From assembly GCA_948470475.1 (NCBI GenBank), contig OX419342.1, positions 12,464,131 to 12,528,130 on the forward strand: DNA of 64,000 bases. Reading direction: 5' to 3'. The notes under the pieces were generated by a model. That model was given only the letters and a program-made list of their open reading frames with translations, was not told the origin of the DNA and made no database searches. The stretch comes from Galaxea fascicularis (Eukaryota > Cnidaria > Anthozoa > Scleractinia > Euphylliidae). The stretch's first letter is position 1. Each line of letters opens with the position of its first letter. The position numbers and the translations under genes were made by a program. Shown here in pieces: positions 24,134 to 35,339 of this stretch.

Positions 24134-27100
24134 TTGTAAATTTTTTCAAAGACCACAAATTGCACTCGCCCTACGGGCTCGTGCAATTTTGTTGGTCTTT
24201 GAAAAAATTTACTCGTGCTTATTTATTCTAAATTGCACTCGGAATCATGTGATTACCTATACAAATTGCACTCCACTCAGTTCAATTACCATTATATATA
24301 CAATGCACCGAGGTTAGGATTAGAGCACGGATGTGCAAATGACGTTATAGAATGCGACAACATTCTCAAAATCAATTTATAAAACACCGAAATATATTCC
24401 ATTTGGCATAGTGTTCCTACGTCAAAACATGATAAGGGCCGATTTACAGGGTACGATTTGTCGCGCGTCTTGTTGCATGCGACATAACGTAGAACAAAGT
24501 TGTGCCGTGTGAATGCTCCTACAACTTCTCTACGACAGACGTGCGCGGCCTAATATTTGTCGTAGAAGTTTGAATCATGTTTTAAAACCATACGACAGTC
24601 GTAAGTATTAGGTAATATTGAATGACAAGTGTCGTATACGACTTTTTGCTTTGACGTCATTGGTGCGTTTGTTTCTTTTTATGTTGAAATATGTTTTGTT
24701 AACGCTAGAAACTTCCTTTCTTTCCCATATTCTTAAACAGATTGGACATGGTTGAGATCAGGGGCAAGCGGGGAAGAAAAGTGCCGGTCATTTTGACTGG
24801 TGAGATGATTAGCAGCATCGATCTTCTTATTAAGACAAGAAAGGATGTGGGCATCCCGGATGGAAATCCGTACGTATTTGCTAGACCAAACAGGCAATCA
24901 CTGGAGTACATGCGATCCTGGGATTGTCTAAGGAAATTTTCCGCACAATGTGAGCCACCTCTATCAAACCCTGCCAACATAACGAGCACTAAACTGAGGA
25001 AATATATTGCCACTATTTCCCAAGTACTGTCTATGGAAGAGAGAGAAGTGGACTGGCTTGCGAGGCACCTAGGCCATGACATACGTGTCCATAGGGACTT
25101 CTACCGGCTTCACGAATCAACGATTGAAATCGCGAAAGTCAGCAAACTCCTTCTCACTGTAGACCAAGGGGAAACAAGCAAATTTGCAGGGAGAAGTTTG
25201 GAGGAAATAGATCTTAATGGTAAGTGTGACAGAGTCTACTTTGATATGGATTTCATATTAAATAACTCTTTATTTGAAAAGGTTTTCTCCTAAAAACCAC
25301 TACGAAGTTTTGATTCATGACCGGCCAAAGAGTCCTGAAACAACAACTAATATGTTATTTAACCGAGGGTCAGGTAAATCGTGTTATGGGATGCTTAATG
25401 GTAGGAAAGTGTCGTTGTGTTTACAAAGATCACAAATGAAGCCTTTCCATCTCGGATCTCAAATGAAGCAGAAAATCCTCTGTGTTGTACAACAGGACAA
25501 CCATTATTCGTCATGAAATCCAAAATGGCCGCGCCCGGGAAAATGTAAGCGATGATGATATTGACTTTTTAGTACACGTAAATGTTATATCCACGTTTTG
25601 AAACAAAATTTAAAATCCAGTAATTATTTCCTACAATTTAGCGTCAATTTGTCGAAAGAGTGGAGGTTCCCTTGAGACCGCATAGCATTGAAGAACCTAT
25701 CCGTGTTGCAATATATTTTACATGCTAGCCAACATATTTGGTATTCATTTTGATTCGAACTTTTCATTTAGAAATTGAGGACCCAGATCTCTCTGATACG
25801 GATTGTGAACTTGATGACGATGATGACAACACTGAAGTTAAGGAAAGATCCTGCTCAGGTGTGTGCATTTTTCCTGTATATGTGAAATACAAACACTCAG
25901 CCGTTTTTCTTTTTCCTCTTTCATTACTCACTCAGTCACCACTACTACCTTCATCATTTAATCATTACCATACCTATAGTAATCGTGCTTTTTTTGTTTT
26001 GAATTCACGAATCAAATTCAGTGTACCGGCATCAGTAACAATTAAACATGTTACACTTGTTTGAGAAAATAAACGATGATCATCCACCTCCGGAACGTTT
26101 TCCGTTGAAATCTCTCGATTAGAGATATAAAAGCATTCCTTTTCTCGACTTGGTGAAAGACTTTGTAATGCGATACTATTCCAGAAAATTAATCCGCCGA
26201 AGAAAGATGCTCAAAACGTTCCTCCCGCCAATTGCGTTTTCATATCTTGGAAAAAGAAATGATTGGTTTTGAAAATCCTCTGATAATTAGAGAAGTAGGA
26301 CCAGCTAAATAATTAATAAAATTGATTTTTTCTTTCCATTTTTGTCTAGTTTTTCTTATGAGATCTTGACCATTTATTCGTAAATCTTTCTGTCTGCTAC
26401 TTCTATTTTAGTTTATAGCGTCATAAGTGTTTGTACTCGCAATTTCTTCTTGTCATTTTCTCAGTGTGTTGGTCTTGTCCCGCCTGGATTAGCTTCGTGG
26501 CTACTTCCGGGACAACCTATTATTGAAATAACTTTGTAAATAAACGATTAAATTATTATTATTATTACTATTGTTATTGTTGTTGTTGTTCACATTTAGT
26601 GTTTCCGTCTTTCTTTTAGGCAACGCTGATGCAGAATGTTCAAATTTCAATGAAACACTTGATAACGATGGCAGCAGTACGAAAAATGGTTATAGACAAA
26701 TTTCCTCAAGTATGTATCGTTTTGATTGATGTAAAAAACACTGTGAACCACAGTAAACTGTTCAGTGGACCTCGAAACTGAGAAAGTTTGGGCTTTATTC
26801 GTTAAAATATAATAAGGAAATGTTTAAGCTCTTTGCGGTCTTTTCAAACATTTCTAAAAGTAAAATCACATCTAGGCTTGGTTTAAAGGTACTGAAAGGT
26901 TCCCGCAGATTAATAACAAGTAGCCTGGTTTTTACAAGCGACGCTTGCAAGTATAACAGCCCTTACGTCACCGTGAAAATGGCCTCGATATAGGGATCAG
27001 CACAAGGACTATAGCAATTCTTACAGTGGCGTTGCACGTCAGGGGAAACCCAGGCTTAAATGAAGACGGAAATTGATTCAACCATGGACTGAAAGTTAGC

Positions 27101-28412
27101 GTTAAGTTTTTTCCTTCTCACCCCTAAAGTTTTCACACCTTCTCAGGGTCGGCATGTTTAAAAGCTGTTTTCTTTCCTTTGAACACAGCAGACAAGAAGA
27201 GGACTAGGACTGGTCGCTCTCAGAAAGATATAGCTCAAGAGAAGGAAAATACAAACTCTGCAATTTCAGAGACTAAAAGTAAGTTCCACTGAAATTAAAG
27301 ATGCACAGCTAAAAAAAGTTCTTGTGATACTTCAGTTTTAGTGTTTAAAGTAGGTGTACAACTAAACCGGAAGTCAACCAACCCGTTATCCTTTCTCGCT
27401 TTTCTTGTTCTTCTGTTTGCTGTTGTATGACTAAATTTTCTGGCGTTATTTTGTTCTTTATAGAACGCAAAGTCCCAGAGAAGACGCAGAAACGAAGCAA
27501 AGACACAGCTAAGGAAAGTGGTCATTGTTTAATGCCAAAGTCGAAAAGTAAGTTGCGACTTCTTATCTTGAAATCTTAAGTTTGTGGAATGTTCATAAAA
27601 CTGTTGATTGCTAGGTCCCCTCTCATATAGTACTTCCACTTTATCTGACTCTAAGGGACGCAAAAGAACCATAGGGACGTTGCCACCCTTGGTGTCTGTC
27701 CTATTTCACTATTCATATTACGGGGGCACTCATAACTCAACTAGTTACTTCGTTAATTGTAAACTGTACGAGCAGTCTGGTTCAGTCTCCCGGCCAGTGT
27801 TGTAAACTCCCTGCACAGCCCTGATGGGAAGAGGATAATTAAGTATGTATCTGTATCGGCATCTGTAGATTTGGCTTCTTCGATATCGAACAAAAGCGAG
27901 AGATCTTGAAGATGTCAAGGCGGGTTTGTTCACCGCCACCCCATCCCTCCTAAAAATAAATTAGTAGAAGCGAAAAGAGGACAGTATATTAGCAGCGTTT
28001 TGGTTTTAAAGCACAAAACATTTTTTTGGAGTTTTATTTCCAGGTTTTTTTTCTTTTAATGTACAGTTGTTACGTTTGCAGAATATCTGGTATTGGGTAC
28101 TCCCTTTCCAAATAGCCTATCATCAAAACCATGCAAACTTGAAACTTGATGTTACATTTCGATTATTGTTGTGTTACAGAGTCGATAATTCATACTTCAT
28201 GGACAGAAGAGGAAAAACAAGCCGTTTTCAAGTCTCTGGATCACTGGATCAGACAAGGTGGACGTCTCCCTGGGAAACTAGATTGTGAAAAATGTATTTC
28301 TAAAGCCAATGGCGCTTTGGATCGAAGGAAATGGTCAGACGTAAAATATTTCGTGAAGAATCAGATCGAAAAAAGAAAGAGGGTCCTCGCCCCTAAGAAT
28401 GAGAATGAGTAA
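16631..28412 (+). CDS. Zinc-knuckle, tyrosine recombinase and SANT protein (Crypton-like)
   Basis: Proposed exons: 16631-16699 (start ATG 16631), 17463-17571, 18840-18947, 20564-20647, 20939 to about 22358, 24741-25219, 25772-25858, 26620-26709, 27192-27278, 27464-27547 and 28180-28412 (stop TAA). All but one junction have matching phase and good GT-AG sites; the join from 20939-22358 to 24741 is unclear. The early exons are acidic and Ser-rich; then come two C2H2/C2HC-like motifs, a recombinase core with R...R...H...Y residues, linker exons and a SANT/Myb-like end. The architecture matches an uncharacterised protein family known to me from fish and invertebrate genomes; its function is not established. 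The start is uncertain: the first exon could instead be spliced from upstream in another frame. It could be a live giant Crypton-like element gene, or a domesticated host gene. Confidence 0.65.
19549..19967. mobile_element. Large palindromic element, about 415 bp
   Basis: The left arm starts near CCGTTCCGAAATTCAAAAGG and the right arm is its close complement ending CCTTTTGAATTTCGGAACGG. The arms meet at the exact hairpin GTCCCCCAAAACCATGGTTTTGGGGGAC (around 19749-19776). ORFs called across it are mirror images of each other and not proteins. No target duplication was identified. It lies in the intron between 18947 and 20564. Confidence 0.75.
20119..20479. mobile_element. Inverted-repeat element with internal repeats
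   Basis: The left end (GAGCGCTCCTTTTGCATGGA, then ACCGGT and GGGAAAACAAATGGAACAGT) is an imperfect complement of the right end (ACTGTTCCATTTGGCGGAAA, then ACCGGT, ending AAGCGCTCC). The phrase TGTACTGTTCCATTTG occurs twice inside. It is non-coding and lies immediately before the exon at 20564. The boundaries are approximate. Confidence 0.55.
20939..22401 (+). other. Zinc-knuckle and recombinase N-terminal exon
   Basis: The exon opens after the acceptor CACTTAG (phase 1) and stays open to TGA 22399-22401. It contains CYYC...H...H at about 21112-21168 and CNYC...H...C at about 21364-21423, both like short zinc-binding knuckles. Near the 3' end, FNKRRGGEASKM (about 22174-22210) matches box I of tyrosine recombinases, with its catalytic arginine. 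The true donor is uncertain. GT at 22359 gives the phase 2 that the next exon needs but is a weak site; GT at 22312 is better but in phase 0. If neither is used, this copy would end at 22401 without its catalytic C-terminal half. Confidence 0.65.
22729..22769. repeat. (ATT)n microsatellite
   Basis: An ATT run of about 13 units. Similar runs occur at about 30722-30750 and 47374-47405. The isoleucine-rich ORFs called here are artefacts of the run. Confidence 0.9.
23270..23570 (-). repeat. Inverted copy of the dispersed repeat seen at 4082-4310
   Basis: The reverse complement of this stretch matches 4082-4310 over most of its length, including TTTTCCTGAAGTGAACAT and GATTGGCTCCCAACAGT. It is interrupted at 23570 by the nested elements and resumes at about 24257-24300. 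It is a useful marker of insertion order. Confidence 0.6.
23571..24086. mobile_element. TIR element with CGAAGA satellite core
   Basis: A perfect 20-bp inverted repeat, TAATAATACACTTGAAAAAA at 23571-23590 and its complement at 24067-24086, bounds a core (23680-24000) made of degenerate CCGAAGATTTCCGAAGATA-like units. ORFs on both strands here only reflect the repeat. It lies inside an older repeat and inside the intron that separates the two recombinase exons. A related CGAAGA/TCTTCG array is seen at 39655-39765. Confidence 0.7.
24091..24256. mobile_element. Palindrome directly abutting the satellite-core element
   Basis: The left arm (GTAATCACAT, then CTCGTGCAATTTGGAATAAA) is mirrored by a right arm ending ATGTGATTAC. 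The centre is GAGCCCGTAGGGCGA-like. It is an almost complete 166-bp hairpin starting four bases after the neighbouring TIR element. The outer sequence 24257-24300 continues the dispersed repeat also seen at 4082, so the whole block is a nest of insertions. Confidence 0.65.
24741..25219 (+). other. Tyrosine recombinase catalytic exon
   Basis: The exon is flanked by the acceptor TCTTAAACAG and the donor GTAAGT (phase 1). It encodes VEIRGKRGRKVPVIL (a beta-hairpin that can supply the catalytic lysine), then TSTKLRKYIATISQVL (box II, with its arginine but threonine in place of the usual first histidine), then LARHLGHDIRVHRDFYRL, with the third-box histidine (LGH) and the nucleophilic tyrosine (FYR). 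This is the Crypton and phage-integrase fold. The C-terminal part (FAGRSLEEIDLNG) ends the domain. The residues needed for strand cleavage look present. Confidence 0.75.
25772..27547 (+). other. Four short phase-1 linker exons
   Basis: Exons 25772-25858 (87 nt), 26620-26709 (90 nt), 27192-27278 (87 nt, or 90 nt from 27189 by a tandem acceptor) and 27464-27547 (84 nt) all start and end in phase 1, so each can be skipped or repeated without a frameshift. The first is acidic (DPDLSDTDCELDDDDDN), the third and fourth are basic (KKRTRTGRSQK, KTQKRSKDT). They link the recombinase to the SANT-like end. Similar symmetric exons lie upstream at 18840 and 20564. Confidence 0.6.
26932..27056. mobile_element. 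Short MITE with AGCCTGGTTT ends
   Basis: AGCCTGGTTT at 26932 is mirrored by AAACCCAGGCT-like sequence ending at 27056. The interior holds CAAGCGACGCTTG. A related single end (AAGCCTGGTTTTGCTAGCGACGC) is seen at about 32513. It lies in the intron between 26709 and 27192. Confidence 0.45.
28180..28412 (+). other. Terminal SANT/Myb-like exon
   Basis: The final exon begins after GTGTTACAG (phase 1) and ends at TAA 28410-28412. It encodes SWTEEEKQAVFKSLDHWI, then LPGKLDCEKC and RRKWSDVKYFVKNQI, the three-tryptophan/aromatic helix pattern of a SANT/Myb-like domain with a CxxC insert. This end is shared with the uncharacterised recombinase family named above and supports reading all these exons as one protein. 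It probably binds DNA or histone tails. Confidence 0.7.
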
Positions 28413-31400
28413 CCAGTAGTAAGGCTCTATCCGCACTCTGAGCAAAAAACTTGTTTATTTAATTTAGACAAATTTTGTGTCATCACCAGCGTTTTACAAG
28501 TGCGGATGATTTGTCGCGACTGAACAACTGATTTTGGCCCGGTAAAAACGGGACGAAATGATTATCGTTTAAATCAACAAAATTGTGTCAAACTCTCTTG
28601 CCAGTCATTTGTCATAAAACCGCGAGTACTTTGCAGTCACGCAATCTTGTATTTCAGGCTGCATTAGTCGTTCAACAAAATATCGAAGGTACATCGGTTC
28701 ATTAAAAAAAAAAGCTTCCAAAAGTACGGTTTCCTAAGAAACGTCGGATGGACTGTTATATGGTTTTAAAAAACAACACAATGTTGAAATGTCATTGAAA
28801 AAATGTGACTAAATGGCAATCAAACTAACTTGAGTAACATCCTAAAGGAAAATTTTCCGAATTACGTTTTAAGAAAATTTCATATTTGTGCTATATTTTC
28901 TACTTAACGACTCCTCGGTAACGATGAAATTCTCAGCTACAGATGCTACTGGGATATACACCAAAAACCAATATAGGTTTAGCCGTCCACACGTAGGAAT
29001 TTGGAATCGTGAGCCGGTGAGGTTCGAATCCGGATATTTTCGAATCCGATGACATTTCAAACCAAGGGCCGCATGCTCGGTTGACAGACAAGGCTGAATA
29101 ACGTATGTGCATGTGTAATTTCACATGACAATAATGCAAACGTTTTGGCGCGAACGTAATCTGTGGTTCGTTTCGGGGTTCAAAAACACTTTGTCGACGA
29201 CAGCGGAGCAAAGGGGTATTGTTTTTTGCACATTGCCCTGCCACTTGGCTTCTTATTTTTTGGGCATGAAATGTTCGATGAAACATGAATTACAACCTGT
29301 TGTAGTGCAAGCGTTTTCACAGGTTTTTATCATCAAATAACCGTTCTTGGCTTCGTGGTAATAAATTGTTGGCGAAGAAAATTGTTATGATCGGTTATGA
29401 TCCATTGACAGCGTTGTGTAGGATAAACGTGTCGCAGGAGGTAAGCATTTCAGTGAATTCTACGGATTTTTAACTCAAGTCATATTTTAGTATTGTTGAA
29501 AAACTGTGAACACATTACCATGGCCATTACATCAAGTTATGAACCTTTAAGTTTTATTTCAACCCAAACAGCGTCGTGTTTTTCCTCTGTGTTTTTTTAC
29601 AGAGATACAAGCTCTTATATCGACGGGCCGTTAGGATGGAGGTGTAATCTTCAGTTTAGAAAATATCTGAAAACGTTTCTCAACAAGCTAGCGATGGAAG
29701 GAATGCCTTTCGCGGAAGCATTTTTGTAGCGTTGGTCAAGATTGTTATCGCCCTAACTATTTAAGGGAGGGCTAATTGAACTACAAACTTAGCGTTGTTG
29801 CCAAGGGATTTTTACGGATTGTATTTGTAAAACACTGCTTTTTCGGTGTTTTTGCCTCTATATTGGTGAAACGTGCGAAGGTGAACGTGTGAAATTTATT
29901 AATTGTTATTGCGCATGCGCAACTTGCTCCAGGCCCGAACCACGCTTTTTTTTTTTTTGCCAATCGGAGATATTCCAGCCTTCTTTACAAGCCTACGTAA
30001 GCAATTGTTGTTAACATACATAACTGCAATGATAATGGCGAGATAGTATTAATTTGCGTGCTTATGACGCCATAAATCTCACAGTAACGCGAATTTCAAA
30101 AAATTGATACGTAGAGTTTTGCACCTTGGCGATCGTTAACCATTGGCACCATTTATCCAGAAGCGTACGCCACTGGAGCATTTTTTCTGTTCTGGTCACG
30201 TGAATTGCCAAATATGGTTGTGACTTGAAAACCTTAAAAACCTTTTTGATTGTAAAAACATAGCCAGAAGGCTTGCTTGTGCAAGTTAGGGTTTCCAAGA
30301 TATGAGAGTTAGGAACTTTCCATAGCAACAATCTTAGCTAATTTTGTAGTTAAGTTGGTCCCTTCTTAAGCAATCATATTTGCTAAAAGGTAATGGCATA
30401 AAACTGAAGTGTTTTCTAAATTTTCAAATTCGTTATGTTTCTCTTAAAATTGACAACTCACTAATTTAATTTAATGCATGTTGTTGCCTCCTAAGCTGTG
30501 AGGAACGTGGGTGCGATACACCCAGGTGTTTCCGGTATGTTTCTAAAGCAAATGTAATTTATAATTTTTTGTATATGTCTTCAATTTACTGAAACAAAGC
30601 ATACAGCGTTCCTTGTGCTGCTTCCTTCTCTTGTCGGGTTTTGTCAAGTTGCTGTTTTTCACGAATTGATGCAGAACTTTCCTAAGAAGTTCCATATTAA
30701 TCGTCTCACGTTATATACCGTTATTATTATCATTATTATTATTATTATTGTTATTGTGATTCCTAATTGTCGTCAGAGAGAGATTGAGATTGAGTTAAGA
30801 ATTCATCATTGTTCGTCGAGGAGATTTTAGCGAAATGAAATAGGCGATATGTTGAATGATATGTTGTTTGATCTTGAAAGTTTGTAGATTTGTTTGTTTT
30901 TGTTTTGTCTTATTTTTAATAGTTTAATATTGGCTTTGGATAAGCTGGCCTTTCGTATTCATATGCCAAACAAAGATTACCAAAAAAAAAAAGACTGATA
31001 AAAACTAAACTTAAACTTTGGAAATATTGACTTGCTTTGGCCGTTTTTTCCTAAGACAGCAGCGAGATATGTTATTGATTACTGTTATTTTTTGTTTTCC
31101 TAATTGTACTTTTATGGATGTACGTTCATGAAAATTATTTTGAACTGAAATAAAATGTAAACAAGGTAAAACATAGGTACTTTTGAGAGAGGAATATAGT
31201 CTGGCCATTGCGAGAAAACAATATCCGCGATCATGGCGCACTTGTTGCACCAGCCGCCCAATCTTTGCGCCATAACTCCGCACATGCGCAAACTTTATTC
31301 AGCCCTGTTCTGTTAACAATAGTCACAGAGGAATCCTGGTTACTAGAACGAATCCGTATACGTGTCGACGGCAAATTCGATTTGAATACGTTACGTGTGG

Positions 31401-33330
31401 ACGTGAAAATTTTTTAATCCTCGGAGAAAAGGCTGCTGAATAATATGTGGCAGCTGGCCCAGTCTTACTTGCTGACAACACTAGTGTATCACTGAGTGGC
31501 CATGCCTTCCAAATATTATACTCACCGCTAAAAATTATGCCCACAGTCTGTTTGTCGGCCTACAGTAATTGGAGCATGGCTTCATTTATTTCGTCGTCTG
31601 GCCTTTCTCAAATGAAAACTGCGTAGTTGGTTAGTAAGAATGTATTGGATTTTAATTGAATAATGATGTTCGTGCAAGCGTTTAAAAGTCCATTTTTTGC
31701 CGTCCAGCTTAGTATAGTCGTCTACAAATCAACAGGATAAAGTAGGAGTAGAGTAATCAAAATGCTTAAATATGCGAAGCTGGCTAGAATTATGAATCTT
31801 ATATCAATTTTTACGTTACTGTTTTACTGCGAGTACCATTTAGGCCTTCCAGTGACGCAAGCGCCAGCAGAAGAGCCCTGGTGCGCGTTTCTCGAAACTC
31901 CCGAAACCTTTCGGGCCCATTTTGGGTAAGATAATTTCCTTCGTATCCTAGAAGACGTTTCCAGGCACGAAATTTTGCAACAAATTTGCCCTTTGTATCT
32001 TGAAGTCATAGTAAAAGAGAATAAATGGGTTGCAGTTTTAAAAGTGGCTTTTCGGTCCCGAAACGGTCGCGGGTGACACCTAGTTTCATTATACATTTCA
32101 TTACATTGCGGTGAATGTAAAATTATTCTCGAAATTCTGGCAATTTTACTTCCTCCATTAAAATAAAACTGTGTGGTTGAGTTGTATTTACCTTTTTATT
32201 CATATGTCTGTTTGAAGATTTAACGAAAACGTCCTCCATAGTTAACTGCATGTTGCTAAGTTATGTTCAATCGTATAGTCCTTTATCCAAAGACCTTGCA
32301 AACTTGCCACGATACATGCTTTAAAGACTGGATTTAGGCAGGCACAATGCTATCTCACAAAACCCTTTGTATGGTATTTCCAGTTGAACTTCCACTTCCG
32401 GCATGAGTTCAACGTTTTCATTCTTCTCGGCCAGGTGTCTGCCACGACCTTAAATCGCGAGCACTGGGCATGACATAGTTATTGTTACCTACTCATAAAC
32501 AAAACGTTATTTAAGCCTGGTTTTGCTAGCGACGCAAGGATAAGCGCGAGAATGATAAGAGAGTCCTTGCGCTTATAAATTTTAAGTCAAGGCCGTTTTT
32601 CTTTAACGTTGAAATAAGCTCTCTTGTGCTTGCGCCACGAGTGGAAAACAATCTTATAAGTAGGGCTGTTGACGATCCAGCTTTGTGAAGCCCAAATTTT
32701 TCAGAAAATCGCTTAAGAAGTACGAGATCTTTTTTCCCCAAATTTACTCAAAAAACTTGTAGATTACGTAGAATCTCATTTTTCAACCCCTACCAGACAG
32801 AAACGTGGTTTGAAAGCTTATATAAATTAGATGATGTTAAGAAATACATTCTAGCCTTTCTAAGCAAGGAGAATTTCACAGATAGCGTAGCAAACGTATT
32901 GACTTATCACACTAACGGCTGCCACAACTTTGGCCTTCACAAAGACTGCGGTCGATTACGAACAAAAATTGCTTACAATTGTTGATTGTACCTTGAAACG
33001 GTTCCTTAAGATGGAAATGCGTATTAAAGTTTTGGTTTTCAATATTCTGCTTCATATTTTTCTATTCAACAATTAGATCATGAGCTCGAGATTTCTACTG
33101 CCTGATAGCTGATGAGGGTGCAGCCTAGCCCGGATCAGCTATCATGCATAGAAATCGAAAGCGAATAATCTAACTGTTTCTTCGCAGACACTTCGAAAAC
33201 GCGAAGAAGCGGCCGCCATTTTGTTGACAACCGCCACTCACTATCTATCACAGAATAGATAGAGTAGCGTAGCCAATCAAAGAACGGCATTCGTGATTGA
33301 ATGATAGTAGATTTATATCAAAATTGACCA
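28413..33330. other. Intergenic stretch, no gene supported
   Basis: Several short ORFs (up to 117 codons) are present but none shows a domain, splice context or codon pattern I recognise. A weak possibility is a terminal exon at about 29602-29729 after a TTTTTTACAG acceptor. The stretch includes an (ATT)n run near 30725, a single end of the AGCCTGGTTT element family near 32513, and a partial match to the GTTTCTCGAAA repeat family at about 31888-31920. Confidence 0.5.
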
Positions 33331-33339
33331 ATAATGTTA

Positions 33340-34990
33340 TACTTACATATCTCCCTGTACTTTTACAACCGGCAACCCCTCCTCCTCTGACGAATCCCGA
33401 CACAAACTACCGTCTACGGAGACCTTTATTGAGGGGCTAACAAGACAGTACAAGTACCTGACGACCACAAACTAGTGTCGTTTGATGTTTAATCACTGTT
33501 CACCGGTATTCAACTTCAATTGGCCCTAGACTGCACTGAGATCGCCATCAGCAACTCCACTTTACAACTGCCACTACCTACGAACGACCCAATAGACTTA
33601 CTGGACCTCTGCCTTACGTATACCTACTTCCAGTGCAACGGCAAACACTACAAACAGTTGCATGGATCAGCTATGGGTTCACCAGTTTCCGTTGTGGTTG
33701 CAGAAATCGTCATGCAAAACATCAAGGAACAAGCCCTAGCAACTTACAAACGAACGATACACTCTGGCTACGCTACGTCGACGACACCTTTACAGCCCTT
33801 CAACAGACAGAACGCCCACATCCAGTTCACCAAGGAGAACGAGGAGAATGGTAAGATACCTTTTGTAGACTGCTTGGTTACCCGCGACAACAACAAACTA
33901 CGATCTACGGTTTACAGAAAACCCTGACACATACTGACCGACTACTTGACGAATGCTCTTACAACCCTACTTCACACAAAGCAACGACAATACTACCCTA
34001 ACAAGACGAGCGCAACCAGTTTGTGACTCACACGACAGTTTAGCAGACGAACGCGAGTACTAAGACACCATTTTCAGTAAAAACAACTACAACCGCGACT
34101 TCGTTAGACGCAACACTTACCGTGCAGAACCTAACGTTACGAACACCAACACGACACCTGTCACTACAGCTACGATACCCTACATCAAAGGCACATCTGA
34201 AACCATTGCACGCATCCTACAGCCCTACAACATCCGTGTTGCTCACAAACCTCTGACCACTTTTTATGACATCTGCTGACGAACGTTAAAAACAAAGACG
34301 AACCAAAAGACAGACTAGGAGCAGTTTACAAGATCAAATGCTGCAACTGCCAGGCCTTTTATATCGGTGAGACCGGCATGTCTGAACGTTAGACTGACTG
34401 AACACAAACGAGCGACGAGAAATGGTGTCCTCAACGATAACTTTGCTGAAAAACATTTACAGACAAACCACAGAATCGACTGGGACTCTGCTGAATGCGT
34501 TACATACAGTACTAATTACTACCAACGGATCGTACTGGAAAGCTGGTTTACTAACTTAGAACAGACACCACTAAACCGTTGCCTACAACTTCCCGCACCA
34601 TACAAACGACTTGTCGACGACCAGTAAACAACGGACAAACAACAGACTGACCGACTCGAACAACACACGTACAGACGTTAGTCTAACAAAAGACGGATGG
34701 AAACTCACCAATCACTGTTTACAAAAGACAAACAACAGACCGACTAATTTTACAAACAATACACGTACATACATTAGATTAATAAAAGATGGATCGAAAC
34801 GCACCAATCACTGTGTACAGTCTTCACAACTAGGCTTAACTGACAGTCGACCAATACCATTACGACTTCGTTGACCAATCACATCAATGACCAGAGTATT
34901 TATACCATCTACTGACGTTACACAAATCACTTGACTCTGATGATGACTTCCGCTCAGGTTGCGAAACGTCAGTCAATGTCAACACAAACA
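33340..34990 (+). pseudogene. Decayed Penelope-like retroelement (RT plus GIY-YIG)
   Basis: Fragments in shifting frames encode a Penelope-type reverse transcriptase: KLVSFDV near 33470, YFQCNGKHYKQLHGSAMGSP (about 33628-33687), WLRYVDDTFTALQQ in another frame near 33767, and FVDCLVTRDNNKLRSTVYRK. After a gap of broken sequence comes a GIY-YIG nuclease (VYKIKCCNCQAFYIGETG near 34327, TEHKRA). At least two frameshifts and internal stops make it inactive, and the 5' part is missing. The 3' part ends in the GATGACTTCCGCTCAGGTTG...CGAAACGTCAGTC block typical of Penelope-like 3' regions. Confidence 0.85.
34633..34822 (+). repeat. Two-copy tandem repeat in Penelope 3' region
   Basis: Two diverged copies of about 93 bp, each running from AACAACAGAC(T/C)GAC to CACCAATCACTG(T)GTACA, follow the GIY-YIG fragment. 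They are non-coding and part of the retroelement's 3' region. Confidence 0.55.
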
Positions 34991-35339
34991 GTCCTTCTCA
35001 GGACTACACTCACCCGGAATGATCGTACTCCACTTAGTACTCACATTTTTGTTATATTCCCCGAATAAGCGTCGCATCTAGGGATACGGGGCTTATTCAG
35101 GGGCGATGCCTACTAGTAGTTGCTCTCAGATGCGGCGCTTTATCGAGCGTGACGCTTAATCGATACAGTAATTAACCTTATTGAAAAAGGGTTCCTGTTA
35201 AATCTTCTGTGAAACAAAATGGCAGATGCTTCTTGATTCCCAACAAATACCAAGCCTAGCGAAGCCATGAAATTAAATGACATTGAAAATTGCGTCCCTA
35301 CACCTACTATCTATCCATAAGCAGCTGAAGTTTTGTTTG

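Noticed and set aside
29493..29729. 78-codon ORF with an acceptor-like TTTTTTACAG
   Set aside because: No homologue is recognised and no upstream exon or conserved pattern is seen; kept only as a weak note in the intergenic entry.
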